A stretch of 64,000 nt of DNA from the NCBI GenBank assembly GCA_023460795.1, contig JAEWPC010000049.1:124001-188000 (forward strand), written 5' to 3'. Below the pieces are notes generated by a model that made no database searches, was not told the DNA's origin, and saw only the letters and a list, made by a program, of their open reading frames with translations. Positions 17,571-25,466 of the stretch are shown piece by piece. How positions within the stretch are numbered: position 1 is the first letter of the stretch; each line of letters opens with the position of its first letter. The stretch comes from Bacillota bacterium. GTDB taxonomy: Bacteria > Bacillota > Bacilli > Paenibacillales > Paenibacillaceae. The position numbers were made by a program, and so were the translations under genes.

Positions 17571-18014
17571 ATGAAAATCGCGATAGGGGCAGACCACGCG
17601 GGTTACCGGTTAAAAGACGAAATCGTTCCTGTTCTGAAGGCCATGGGCCACGAAATCATCGACGTAGGCTGCGATTGCAGCGATTCCGTGGATTATCCGG
17701 ATTACGCGTTGCCGGTGTGCGACAAAGTCGTCGGCGGCGAGGCGGAGCGGGGCATTCTTATATGCGGCACGGGGATCGGGATGTCGATCGCCGCGAACAA
17801 GACGCACGGCATTCGCTGCGCGCTCGTGCACGATATGTTCTCGGCCAAAGCGACCAGAGAGCATAACGATACGAACGTGCTGGCGATGGGCGAGCGCGTC
17901 ATCGGTCCGGGGCTGGCTGCCGAGATCGTCAAGATCTGGCTGGAGACGCCGTTCTCGGGCGGCGAACGCCACCAGAATCGCATCAATAAAGTGATGGCGT
18001 TGGAATCCAAATAA
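17571..18014 (+). CDS. rpiB: Ribose-5-phosphate isomerase B
   Basis: 147 residues. It interconverts ribose-5-phosphate and ribulose-5-phosphate in the pentose phosphate pathway. The N-terminal IGADHAGYRLK motif, the catalytic Cys region (DCSDSVDYPDYA near residue 35-46) and the GILICGTGIGMSIAANK anion loop (about 60-76) are all present. GGGAGG precedes the ATG at 17571; an open frame extends upstream through the riboswitch but has no start signal. It is the first gene of the ZTP-controlled operon. Confidence 0.95.
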   Translation: MKIAIGADHAGYRLKDEIVPVLKAMGHEIIDVGCDCSDSVDYPDYALPVCDKVVGGEAERGILICGTGIGMSIAANKTHGIRCALVHDMFSAKATREHNDTNVLAMGERVIGPGLAAEIVKIWLETPFSGGERHQNRINKVMALESK

Positions 18015-18043
18015 TTAAGCTGCATCGAATGGAGGTCTTGCGG

Positions 18044-18643
18044 TTGACGCTTGATGCTCAGATCACGATTGCGGAACAAGTAGAACAAGTCGTTAGCGAG
18101 CTCGCGCAAGCCGCGGCTTTGCGTCCGGGCCACATCGTCGTATTCGGCGTCAGCACGAGCGAGGTGCAAGGGGCGCGAATCGGAACCTCGGGCACCGTAT
18201 CGGTTGCCGAGCAAATTTACGAGGGCGTCGAGAGAGTGCGGAGCCGAATCGGGTTTCATGCGGTCTGGCAATGCTGCGAGCACTTGAACCGGGCCGTGGT
18301 GGCTGATCGCGGCTTGGCCGAAGCGCGCGGCTGGACCGAAGTGTCCGCCGTTCCAGTACCGAAGGCCGGGGGATCAATGGCGTCGCTCGCCTACCGCAAG
18401 CAGACCGATCCGTGCCTGGTAGAAGCCGTGCAAGCCCACGCCGGAGTCGATATCGGCGAGACGATGATCGGCATGCACCTGCGTCATGTAGCCGTGCCGC
18501 TCCGTCCGACGATCCGTTGGATCGGACAGGCGAGGGTCACGATGGCGATGACGCGGCCGAAGCTGATCGGCGGCGCTCGCGCCGTGTATGCGCTGGACTC
18601 GGCGCCGGAAACTCCTTCTTCGCAGGCGAACACATGCGATTAA
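18044..18643 (+). CDS. ywlG: YwlG family protein (UPF0340/TIGR01440)
   Basis: 199 residues from a TTG start at 18044, which lies 7 bases after GGAGGT (18031-18036). The ATG at 18029 is in frame but has no ribosome-binding site ahead. The protein shows the conserved VVFGVSTSEVQGARIGTSG segment (near residue 35-52), the FQxCEHLNRA-like WQCCEHLNRAVV and the DIGETMIGMHLRHVAVP block. The family occurs between rpiB and glyA across Firmicutes; its function is unknown. Confidence 0.92.
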   Translation: MTLDAQITIAEQVEQVVSELAQAAALRPGHIVVFGVSTSEVQGARIGTSGTVSVAEQIYEGVERVRSRIGFHAVWQCCEHLNRAVVADRGLAEARGWTEVSAVPVPKAGGSMASLAYRKQTDPCLVEAVQAHAGVDIGETMIGMHLRHVAVPLRPTIRWIGQARVTMAMTRPKLIGGARAVYALDSAPETPSSQANTCD

Positions 18644-18691
18644 TGCAACACCCTATAGATCTTGAACTTATTCCTTAGGAGGCTAATCACC

Positions 18692-19942
18692 ATGTTGGAG
18701 AATCTCAACAAGCAAGACCCGGAAATCGTTAAAGCGCTGAACCTCGAGCTCAAGCGCCAACGCGATAACATCGAACTGATCGCTTCGGAGAACATCGTCA
18801 GCGAAGCGGTTCTCGAGACGATGGGCACCGTCCTGACGAACAAATACGCGGAAGGCTATCCGGGCAAACGCTACTACGGCGGCTGCGAATACGTCGATAT
18901 CCCGGAAGAAATCGCGCGCAACCGCGCGAAAGAGCTGTTCGGAGCGGAGCACGCGAACGTCCAGCCTCACTCCGGCGCTCAAGCGAACCTTGCGGTTTAC
19001 TTGGCCGTTCTTAAACCAGGCGACACGGTTCTCGGCATGAACCTTGCGCACGGCGGCCACTTGACTCACGGCAACCCGGCGAACGCGTCCGGCTTGCTCT
19101 ACAACTTCGTCGCTTACGGCGTAGACGAAGAGACGTTCACGATCGACTACGAAGAAGTACGCAAAGCGGCATTCAAGCACCGTCCTCGCCTGATCGTTGC
19201 CGGCGCATCCGCATACCCGCGCACGATCGATTTCGAGAAAATGGCTAAAATCGCTAACGACGTAGGCGCGCTGTTCATGGTGGACATGGCGCATATCGCG
19301 GGCCTTGTCGCAGGCGGCCAGCATCCAAGCCCTGTACCTCATGCGCACTTCGTGACGACGACGACGCATAAGACGCTCCGCGGTCCTCGCGGCGGTATGA
19401 TCCTGTGCCGTCAGCCATGGGCAGCGGCGATCGACAAAGCCGTATTCCCAGGCACGCAAGGCGGTCCGCTCATGCATATTATCGCCGCTAAAGCCGTTGC
19501 GCTCGGCGAAGCTTTGCAACCGTCGTTCAAAGACTATGCGAAGAACGTCGTCATCAACGCTAAGGCGCTTGCCGACGCGCTGATCGCGGAAGGCTTGAAC
19601 CTCGTATCCGGCGGCACGGACAACCACTTGATGCTGATCGATACGCGCAACCTGAACATCACGGGCAAAGAAGCCGAGCACGTGCTCGACTCCGTCGCGA
19701 TCACGGTCAACAAGAACGCGATTCCGTTCGACCCGACGAGCCCGTTCATCACGAGCGGCATCCGCGTAGGCACGCCGGCCGTCACGACCCGCGGCATGGG
19801 TCCTGAAGCGATGAAGACGATCGCGAAAGTCATCGCCCTCACGCTCAAGAACCCGAAAGACGCGGCAACGCTCGAGAAAGCCCGCGCGATGGTCGCCGAC
19901 CTCACGGCTCAATATCCGCTGTACCCTAACATGGCGTACTAA
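18692..19942 (+). CDS. glyA: Serine hydroxymethyltransferase
   Basis: 416 residues. The PLP enzyme converts serine and tetrahydrofolate to glycine and 5,10-methylene-tetrahydrofolate. The Schiff-base lysine is Lys227 in TTTHKTLRGPRGG; the N-terminal ELIASENIVSEAV and the YPGKRYYGGCEYVD motif near 50-63 are typical. The ATG at 18692 is chosen because of a perfect AGGAGG at 18677-18682. Codon use is more biased than in neighbours, consistent with high expression. It is the last gene of the operon led by the ZTP riboswitch. Confidence 0.98.
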   Translation: MLENLNKQDPEIVKALNLELKRQRDNIELIASENIVSEAVLETMGTVLTNKYAEGYPGKRYYGGCEYVDIPEEIARNRAKELFGAEHANVQPHSGAQANLAVYLAVLKPGDTVLGMNLAHGGHLTHGNPANASGLLYNFVAYGVDEETFTIDYEEVRKAAFKHRPRLIVAGASAYPRTIDFEKMAKIANDVGALFMVDMAHIAGLVAGGQHPSPVPHAHFVTTTTHKTLRGPRGGMILCRQPWAAAIDKAVFPGTQGGPLMHIIAAKAVALGEALQPSFKDYAKNVVINAKALADALIAEGLNLVSGGTDNHLMLIDTRNLNITGKEAEHVLDSVAITVNKNAIPFDPTSPFITSGIRVGTPAVTTRGMGPEAMKTIAKVIALTLKNPKDAATLEKARAMVADLTAQYPLYPNMAY

Positions 19943-19950
19943 TATCGAAC

Positions 19951-19988
19951 AAAAGCTGGCATCGATACGAATCGATGCCAGCTTTTTT
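19951..19988 (+). terminator. Terminator after glyA
   Basis: A perfect 16-base stem (19951-19966 with 19971-19986) around ACGA, ending in a T-run. Confidence 0.95.
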
Positions 19989-20396
19989 GTCGCGTTCCGC
20001 TACAATCTTGGGGCAATTGCGACGCAACCCTGCCACATTGTCGCCCTCCGCTACAATCTTGGGGCAATTGCGACGCAACCCTGCCACATTGTCGCTCTCC
20101 GCGACAATCTCGGGCCAACCGCGCCGCAACCCCGCCACATTGTCGCTCTACGCGACAATCTCACACAACTCACACCGCAACCCTGCCACATTGTCGCTCT
20201 CCGCGACAATCTCGGGCCAACCACGCCGCAACCCCGCCACATTGTCGCTCTACGCGACAATCTCACACAACTCACACCGCAACCGCACCACATTGTCGCT
20301 CTCCACTACAATCTTGGGTCAGCCGCGCCGCACCCTCGCCACATTGAAGCTCTCCGCGACAATCTCGGGTGAACCGAAGCGAATCCCCAACCTACA
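19989..20396. repeat. Intergenic tandem array C, eight 51-bp units
   Basis: The marker ACAATCT recurs at 20002, 20053, 20104, 20155, 20206, 20257, 20308 and 20359: eight units with an exact 51-base step and no length change. Most units carry a perfect dyad, ATTGTCGC-TCT(C/A)C-GCGACAAT, 8+5+8 bases. Units 3-6 alternate between two subtypes, so a 102-base dimer was duplicated. Because 51 is a multiple of three, frames stay open on both strands as 17-residue repeats; without start signals these are judged not to be genes. The array fills the gap between the glyA terminator and the end of the vanY-like pseudogene. Confidence 0.95.
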
Positions 20397-21258
20397 CCCG
20401 CACGGTCACGATCACTCCGTCCACGTTGTTGCCGGACACTTCGTATTCGCTGCCGGCCGGTAGTTCGATCGTGGTCTCCCGGTCAACCGGCTTATAGATC
20501 ATCTGGTAACGCTCGCCGTCTACGGTTACCGATATCGATTGGTGCTCGCGGAGGAAGTCTAGATACTCCTCTAGCGTGTAGTTCTTCTCTTGCATGATCC
20601 GGCTGTGCGGAAGCCCGACGTAGCGAAAATGTCATGGTTCGTACTGGATGCCCGTAATCTTCGTTTTGTTCTTCGGATAACGCAGAATAAACCCGTAATC
20701 GGAGGCGTTCTTCTTCAGCCACTTGCCTTCCGGAGCCTCGTTCATCGGAGCGAGAGAGGAGCCGATATCGAGAGAGAGGCCGAGATTATGTTCGCTATGG
20801 CCGGCGGGCAGCGCGTAACTGCTACCTTTCTCTTCGTATAGCTTGTTCTGTTCGTCGCGATCGCGATAGCCGCTGCTGATGAGGAAATGGTCGACGCCGT
20901 CCTTCGCGGCTCCGGCAACCATGTCCGAGAAGCGTTGCACGAGGTCGGTCGGCAGCCGAATTTGATCGTCCAGCAGCCCGAACCCGTCTAGCAGTTCCCG
21001 GTGCTCGAAAAGGTTGACGATATCGGACTCCATGCTGCCTTTATGGATAGGATAAGTTTGATTGACCAGAATCAAATTCCCCTTATAGATTTGATCTTTG
21101 CCTACCTGTATCGTCTTGGTCGAGTCTTGATTGACGTGAGCAACGTCGCTCGTACCGGTGGGGCTGATCGAGACCTCACGGTCCTGCTGCCACAAACCGC
21201 ACCCTGAGAGTAATCCGACCGCCAGCAATGCGCATAATCCCCGTTTCATTAAGCTCAT
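20392..21258 (-). pseudogene. VanY-type D,D-carboxypeptidase lipoprotein, interrupted by an in-frame TGA
   Basis: The frame starts at 21258 with a lipoprotein signal (LLSGC, Cys20) and encodes a VanY/YodJ-like zinc peptidase: SSGYRDRDEQNKLY near 128-141 and SEHNLGLSLD with zinc ligands His157 and Asp164. The catalytic Glu207 is followed at codon 209 (20634-20632) by TGA where the family has Trp in EPWHFRYVG. The same frame continues with HFRYVG, including the third zinc ligand His210, and a further 79 codons to 20392. The truncated product would lack that ligand. A TGG-to-TGA change, a sequencing error or stop-codon readthrough are possible. It lies downstream of a VanRS-like pair. Confidence 0.85.
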
Positions 21259-21335
21259 TTCCCTTCCTTAGCTTGGTTAGCCCAAGGATAAGAGAATGAA
21301 TTTAAGAATGTAGAAGGGTAAAAATAAAGTTTTTA

Positions 21336-22436
21336 TTAAGTTTCGGTTTGAAGAGGCAATCGTACTTCGAAGACGGTGCGGATCAAGCTGCTGGAGGCGC
21401 TGATCGTGCCGTTATGCCTGTTCACGATATTCTTGGCGATGAACAGTCCTAACCCCGTGCCGCCTGCTTGATGAGAACGCGCCCGGTCCCCGGTATAGAA
21501 CATATCGAATAGGTGAGGAAGCTCGTCCTCCGGAATGACGTGTCCGTAGTTCGCGACTTGCACGACCGCTTCCGCCCCCTCGCATTGACACGAGATATCG
21601 ACGAAGCGGCCGTCCTTGCCGTAACGCGCGGCATTCGCCAGCAGATTGTCGAACACGCGCGCGAGCAACTCGCCGTCGCCTTCGATGATCACGTTCGGGG
21701 GCGTCGTTAGCCTTGCTTCCAGACGGCTGTTCTCGAAGACGGGATAAAGTTCTTCGGCCAGTTGGCCCAGCAGTTCTCCGAGATCGATCGGCTTCTTGTC
21801 GATCGGAAGGTTGCCATAGCTCATTCTCGTCACTTCGAACAGCTCGTCGATCAGCTTCTCCAGTCGCCGCGACTTCGTATAAGCGATCGATGTAAAGTGC
21901 CGGGCTTGTTCCTCGGTCAATCGTTCGTTGTTCAGCACGAGATCTAAATACCCGAGCACGGAAGTGAGCGGCGTACGCAGATCGTGCGCCAAATTCAAGA
22001 CGAGCTGATCTTTGCTGCTTTCGGCGAAGGTTCCGCGTTCGATCGCGGCTTTCAGCTGTTCGCTCGCTTTGTTGATGTCCTCGGCGACAGTCTCGAACTC
22101 ATCGCCGGACTTCAAATCCACGCGCGTATCCAGATTGCCGGCGGCCAGACTCCGGATGCCGGCGGATATGCGTTCGAAGTAGGCTGCGTACGGTTTAGTC
22201 AGCAAGAAGAAGATGACGAACGACAGCGGAATGAACACGATGAGGAAAAAATTCAAGTCGCCGACCTCGCGTATGATCCTTCGCCATGCTGCCGCCGTAT
22301 CGCCATACTGAACGTTCCCTCGATAGTAGTGCTGAAGGATTCGGTATAACGCGTAGGTTACGATTCCGGCCGCGACCATGCTAAGCCCGAATAATTGAAC
22401 CATCCTCGCTCTGAAGCCGCGCAACGTTCTAGCCAT
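21336..22436 (-). CDS. VanS-like sensor histidine kinase
   Basis: 366 residues with two membrane spans (about 12-32 and 62-82), a short external loop of about 30 residues, a HAMP linker, and a HisKA domain with the phospho-acceptor His in LAHDLRTPLTSVLGYLD. The HATPase_c domain carries N (DNLLANAARYG), G1 and G2 (GGTGLGLFIAKNI) boxes. The short external loop suggests sensing within or near the membrane, as in VanS of the peptidoglycan-responsive group. It overlaps the regulator gene by 8 bases. A CATTCT direct repeat (12-base step, minus strand) lies in the 77-base gap before the vanY-like gene and could bind the regulator. Confidence 0.92.
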   Translation of the reverse strand: MARTLRGFRARMVQLFGLSMVAAGIVTYALYRILQHYYRGNVQYGDTAAAWRRIIREVGDLNFFLIVFIPLSFVIFFLLTKPYAAYFERISAGIRSLAAGNLDTRVDLKSGDEFETVAEDINKASEQLKAAIERGTFAESSKDQLVLNLAHDLRTPLTSVLGYLDLVLNNERLTEEQARHFTSIAYTKSRRLEKLIDELFEVTRMSYGNLPIDKKPIDLGELLGQLAEELYPVFENSRLEARLTTPPNVIIEGDGELLARVFDNLLANAARYGKDGRFVDISCQCEGAEAVVQVANYGHVIPEDELPHLFDMFYTGDRARSHQAGGTGLGLFIAKNIVNRHNGTISASSSLIRTVFEVRLPLQTET

Positions 22437-23118
22437 TGAATTTGTAACCTACTCCCCATACGGTTTTGATAATCGGGTGATGGGTCTCGCCGAGCTTCTT
22501 CCTGAGGGTGCGGATATGGACCATCACGGTATTGCCGCCTCCGTAATAGGACTCTCCCCATACTTGCCGGAAAATATTTTCCGCGCTGAACACTTTGTTC
22601 GGATGGCTCGCAAGCAAATATAAAATATCGAATTCCTTCGGCGTCAGCTCGACGTCTTGGCCATACAGGAGAACGGAGCGCTTGTCCGGATCAACGACTA
22701 ACCCGCCCGCCTCCACTACAGAAGCGCTCGATTGCGCAGGCTGCGAAAGCGACAGGGACCGGCGAAGTTGGGCGTTCACCCGCGCGACCAGCTCCATCGG
22801 ATTAAACGGTTTGGTCATATAATCGTCCGCGCCGATGACAAGTCCGGTGATTTTATCGAGGTCCGATGTTCGGGCGCTGAGGAAAATAATCGGCATGACG
22901 TGCTTCTCCCGAATTTGGCGAGTGACCTCATGCCCGTCCAGCTTAGGCATCATGATATCGAGGATGGCCAGATCGATCTCCTGCGTCTGAACCGCGCGAA
23001 TCGCGGCTGCTCCGTCGGTTGCTTTAACGGTGCGATAGCCTTCCTTCTCCAGATGTATCGCGATCAAATCGGCGATTTCCGACTCGTCGTCGGCGATCAG
23101 AATCGTAGCGCGTTTCAT
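22429..23118 (-). CDS. VanR-like OmpR-family response regulator
   Basis: 229 residues. The receiver domain has acidic pair DDES near residue 9-12, the phospho-acceptor Asp in DLAILDIMMPKLDG near 53, and Lys in YMTKPFNP near 103. The winged-helix DNA-binding domain occupies about 135-228 (VELTPKEFDILYLLASHPN). It probably controls the downstream carboxypeptidase gene and cell-wall response; no vanH, vanA or vanX genes are present, so glycopeptide resistance is not implied. Confidence 0.94.
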   Translation of the reverse strand: MKRATILIADDESEIADLIAIHLEKEGYRTVKATDGAAAIRAVQTQEIDLAILDIMMPKLDGHEVTRQIREKHVMPIIFLSARTSDLDKITGLVIGADDYMTKPFNPMELVARVNAQLRRSLSLSQPAQSSASVVEAGGLVVDPDKRSVLLYGQDVELTPKEFDILYLLASHPNKVFSAENIFRQVWGESYYGGGNTVMVHIRTLRKKLGETHHPIIKTVWGVGYKFNG

Positions 23119-23149
23119 GCTTCAAGCTCCTCGGACTTATTTGGCTTCC

Positions 23150-23167
23150 ATTATACCTTGCGGTATA
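23150..23167 (-). promoter_or_regulatory. Promoter and dyad before the vanR-like gene
   Basis: Minus-strand TATAAT (23155-23150), 32 bases before the start codon. It overlaps the inverted repeat TATACC-TTGC-GGTATA (23152-23167), a possible autoregulatory operator. The -35 element is weak. Confidence 0.45.
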
Positions 23168-23169
23168 AG

Positions 23170-23216
23170 AAAACTGCACCCCGCATGCTAGACGTCGTCT
23201 AACTAGCGAGGTGCAG
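23170..23216 (-). terminator. Terminator of namA
   Basis: CTGCACC and GGTGCAG arms with an inner TAGACG/CGTCTA stem, followed on the minus strand by TTTTCTT. Confidence 0.75.
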
Positions 23217-23229
23217 CCGTCATCCTAAA

Positions 23230-24249
23230 TTAATAACCGCGTTCGTACTGCGGAACGACTTCCGTCTTGCCGTCGAGCTGGCGCAGAGCGTCGACCGCCC
23301 AGTACGGGTTGCGCAGCATGCCGCGTCCGACCGCGACGAGATCGGCGTTGCCGCTGCCAAGAACGCTCTCGGCGAGCTTCGCGTCGTCGATCAAGCCGAC
23401 GGTGATGACCGGCACGTCCAGCGCTTTCTTGATCGCGACGGCCAGCGGTACGTGGTAGCCCGGGAAGTTGCCTGGCTTGCGTCCGGCCGATACGCCGTCT
23501 CCGCCGCTCGAAACGTCGAACATATCGACGCCGGCATCACGATACTTGCGGCACAGATCGATCGCGTAGTCGATATCGTAGCCGCCTTCGGCATACTCGA
23601 CGGCGGACACGCGCATGATGAGCGGCATGTCTGCCGGAATGACGGCTTTCACCGCCTTGATGACCTCGACACCGAACTTGGACAGATCTTGGCCGAATTC
23701 ATCGGCGCGCTTGTTCGAGTTCGGCGATTGGAATTGGTGGATCAAGTAGCCATGAGCGCCGTGCAGCTCGATCGTATCGACGCCTGCCGCTACCGCCCGT
23801 CGCGCCGCGTCGGCGAACTTGCCGACGAGCTGCCACGCTTCTTCTGTCGTCAGCGCGCGAGGCTTCTTATAGGTGTCGTCGAACGGAACGTCGCCCGGAC
23901 CGACAGGCGGATTGGCGTCCTGCGCCTTGCGTCCGGCATGAGCAACCTGGATGGCGACCTTCGCTCCGTATTTATGTAGCTGATCGATGATGCGGCGGAA
24001 GGCAGGAATGTGGTCGTCGCTCCAAAGGCCGAGATCGCGGTTCGTAATCCGGCCGTCCGGCTCGACGTCCGTCATCTCGATGATGACCAGCCCGGTGCCG
24101 CCGATCGCCCGCGAAGTATAGTGCACGTAATGCCATTCGTTCGGAATGCCGTCCTCGGCATCCACGGAATATTGGCACATCGGGCTCATGACGACCCGGT
24201 TGCGCAGCGTTAATCCTTTTAACGTATAAGGTTTGCCCAAATAACTCAT
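23230..24249 (-). CDS. namA: NADPH dehydrogenase NamA (old yellow enzyme family)
   Basis: 339 residues. An FMN-dependent oxidoreductase of the YqjM class that reduces activated C=C bonds and other electrophiles with NADPH. The N-terminus LKGLTLRNRVVMSPMCQYS contains the Cys that tunes FMN in this class; ELHGAHGYLIHQFQSPNSNKR includes the conserved His pair region, and the C-terminus has the VAVGRGMLRNPYW phosphate-binding segment. The start at 24249 has AAGGAGG upstream; the frame to 24396 has no such site. It appears to be a single-gene unit. Confidence 0.95.
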   Translation of the reverse strand: MSYLGKPYTLKGLTLRNRVVMSPMCQYSVDAEDGIPNEWHYVHYTSRAIGGTGLVIIEMTDVEPDGRITNRDLGLWSDDHIPAFRRIIDQLHKYGAKVAIQVAHAGRKAQDANPPVGPGDVPFDDTYKKPRALTTEEAWQLVGKFADAARRAVAAGVDTIELHGAHGYLIHQFQSPNSNKRADEFGQDLSKFGVEVIKAVKAVIPADMPLIMRVSAVEYAEGGYDIDYAIDLCRKYRDAGVDMFDVSSGGDGVSAGRKPGNFPGYHVPLAVAIKKALDVPVITVGLIDDAKLAESVLGSGNADLVAVGRGMLRNPYWAVDALRQLDGKTEVVPQYERGY

Positions 24250-24424
24250 CGAACGGAACAGCCTCCTTGGAATCGATCGTGATCTGTGTAGTTTCTTGCA
24301 CAGTACTAATATATCATGATCGGCTAGATTGTGCTTGATGATCTTCCGACACGGAATAATATGCCCAAATGATGTGAACAAATGGGAATAGGACACGCCT
24401 ATTCAGGCAAGGAGGGCTCGCTGG

Positions 24425-25135
24425 ATGATTCGATCTCGCTTGATCGCCGTATTGGCCGTTAGTATCGGCCTATTCGCAGTGTTGGCAACAGATATGATCC
24501 CTTCCGCGGCAGCGACGGATCGTCCAAGGAAAGCGGAAGCCGCTCTGAAGAGCTTAAGCCGCGTATCGGGAGGAACGATGACGCTCGAGTGGAGCCTCGA
24601 TACGGGCACGCCGTCGCGCATCGGCGGAAGGCTGTCGAGCAAGACGAATCATTCCCCGGCTTGGGTCGCCGTCGGGTTCATGAATAGATATAGGGCGTTG
24701 TACGGGATTCGCGACGTTCAGAGGGAGTTGCGTGTCGAAGGGGTCGAGCAGCATGCGGACGGCCACAACGTCTATTTGAGACATATGCTATTCCGTACGC
24801 CAGTGTGGGAGGATCGATTAACCGTCACGCTGGATAAGGACGGGGTCGTTCGCGAAGTTTCGGGATCGTTCTATCCCGGGCTGGAAACGAAGCTTAACCG
24901 GATCGCGATGCATTCGGCTTACTCGGAACGCGACGCGATTCGAACGGCGCTAAGACACGCAAGCGGCGAGCTTGCGAACGAACCGGCGGCTGAACGTTAC
25001 TACTTGGCATCGAGAAAAGGAACGCCGCTCGTATACATCGTCACGCTTCCGCTCCGAGTTCCCGACCGCGCGGAGATGTTCGTCATCCATTCGATGACCG
25101 GCAAGATTCTCGATAAGCAAACAACGGCTCGCTGA
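24425..25135 (+). CDS. Orphan FTP/PepSY propeptide-like secreted protein
   Basis: 236 residues with a signal peptide (about 1-30). Residues about 75-150 read like the fungalysin/thermolysin propeptide (FTP) domain (NVYLRHMLFRTPVWEDRLTV then DKDGVVREVSGSFYP). A PepSY-like segment follows at about 155-235 (SERDAIRTALRH, LVYIVTLPL, FVIHSMTGKILDKQ). In M4 metalloproteases these modules precede the HExxH catalytic domain; here the frame stops directly after PepSY and nothing protease-like follows. It could regulate a protease in trans, or be a remnant. A bidirectional hairpin overlaps its end. Confidence 0.75.
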   Translation: MIRSRLIAVLAVSIGLFAVLATDMIPSAAATDRPRKAEAALKSLSRVSGGTMTLEWSLDTGTPSRIGGRLSSKTNHSPAWVAVGFMNRYRALYGIRDVQRELRVEGVEQHADGHNVYLRHMLFRTPVWEDRLTVTLDKDGVVREVSGSFYPGLETKLNRIAMHSAYSERDAIRTALRHASGELANEPAAERYYLASRKGTPLVYIVTLPLRVPDRAEMFVIHSMTGKILDKQTTAR

Positions 25136-25163
25136 TCGCGAAGTTTCGCGAACGGCGAGCCGT
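25124..25163. terminator. Hairpin shared by convergent genes
   Basis: ACGGCTCGC (25124-25132) pairs with GCGAGCCGT (25155-25163), with an inner TCGCGAA/TTCGCGA stem. It lies between the ends of the propeptide-like gene and the small minus-strand gene; TCTTT follows on the plus side. Confidence 0.7.
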
Positions 25164-25168
25164 CGTCT

Positions 25169-25447
25169 TTACATCCATTCGACTCTCGTCAATAACCGTT
25201 GCTTCATCAGTTCCAGTATGAAGTCCGTGTAGTAATCATGACGCACGATAGCCCGAATACGGAAGTTCTCGTACGGATAGAAGAGCACGTCCGTGTATAC
25301 CTCGTCGCTTTCGAACCGCTTCTGTACTTCCTTCATCCGTTTCCAACCATCCTCCGACAGCAGGCGGAGCTCGAACTCGACGTCATGGCCGTTAGGCGTC
25401 TCCGTCATTTCCATTGCTTGATGATCGTAAGCGTAGTCCAGTTTCAT
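25169..25447 (-). CDS. Small conserved-looking hypothetical protein
   Basis: 92 residues, soluble, with many acidic and aromatic residues (ending LTRVEWM). The start ATG at 25447 has AAGGAGGAGG ahead, so translation is likely. I do not recognise the family. It lies just downstream of the permease gene's end on the same strand side but 5' to it on the plus map; the gap to the permease stop is 19 bases and the order on the minus strand is permease then this gene reversed: it is transcribed after the permease, so the two probably form an operon. Confidence 0.65.
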   Translation of the reverse strand: MKLDYAYDHQAMEMTETPNGHDVEFELRLLSEDGWKRMKEVQKRFESDEVYTDVLFYPYENFRIRAIVRHDYYTDFILELMKQRLLTRVEWM

Positions 25448-25466
25448 TCGCTGTGCCTCCTCCTTA

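Noticed and set aside
19975..20463. Repeat protein with 17-residue units read from array C
   Set aside because: The frame starts inside the glyA terminator, has no ribosome-binding site, and equal frames exist on the other strand because the unit length is a multiple of three.
20392..23118. Vancomycin-resistance cluster
   Set aside because: Only regulator, kinase and a broken VanY-type carboxypeptidase are present; there is no D-lactate ligase, vanH or vanX.
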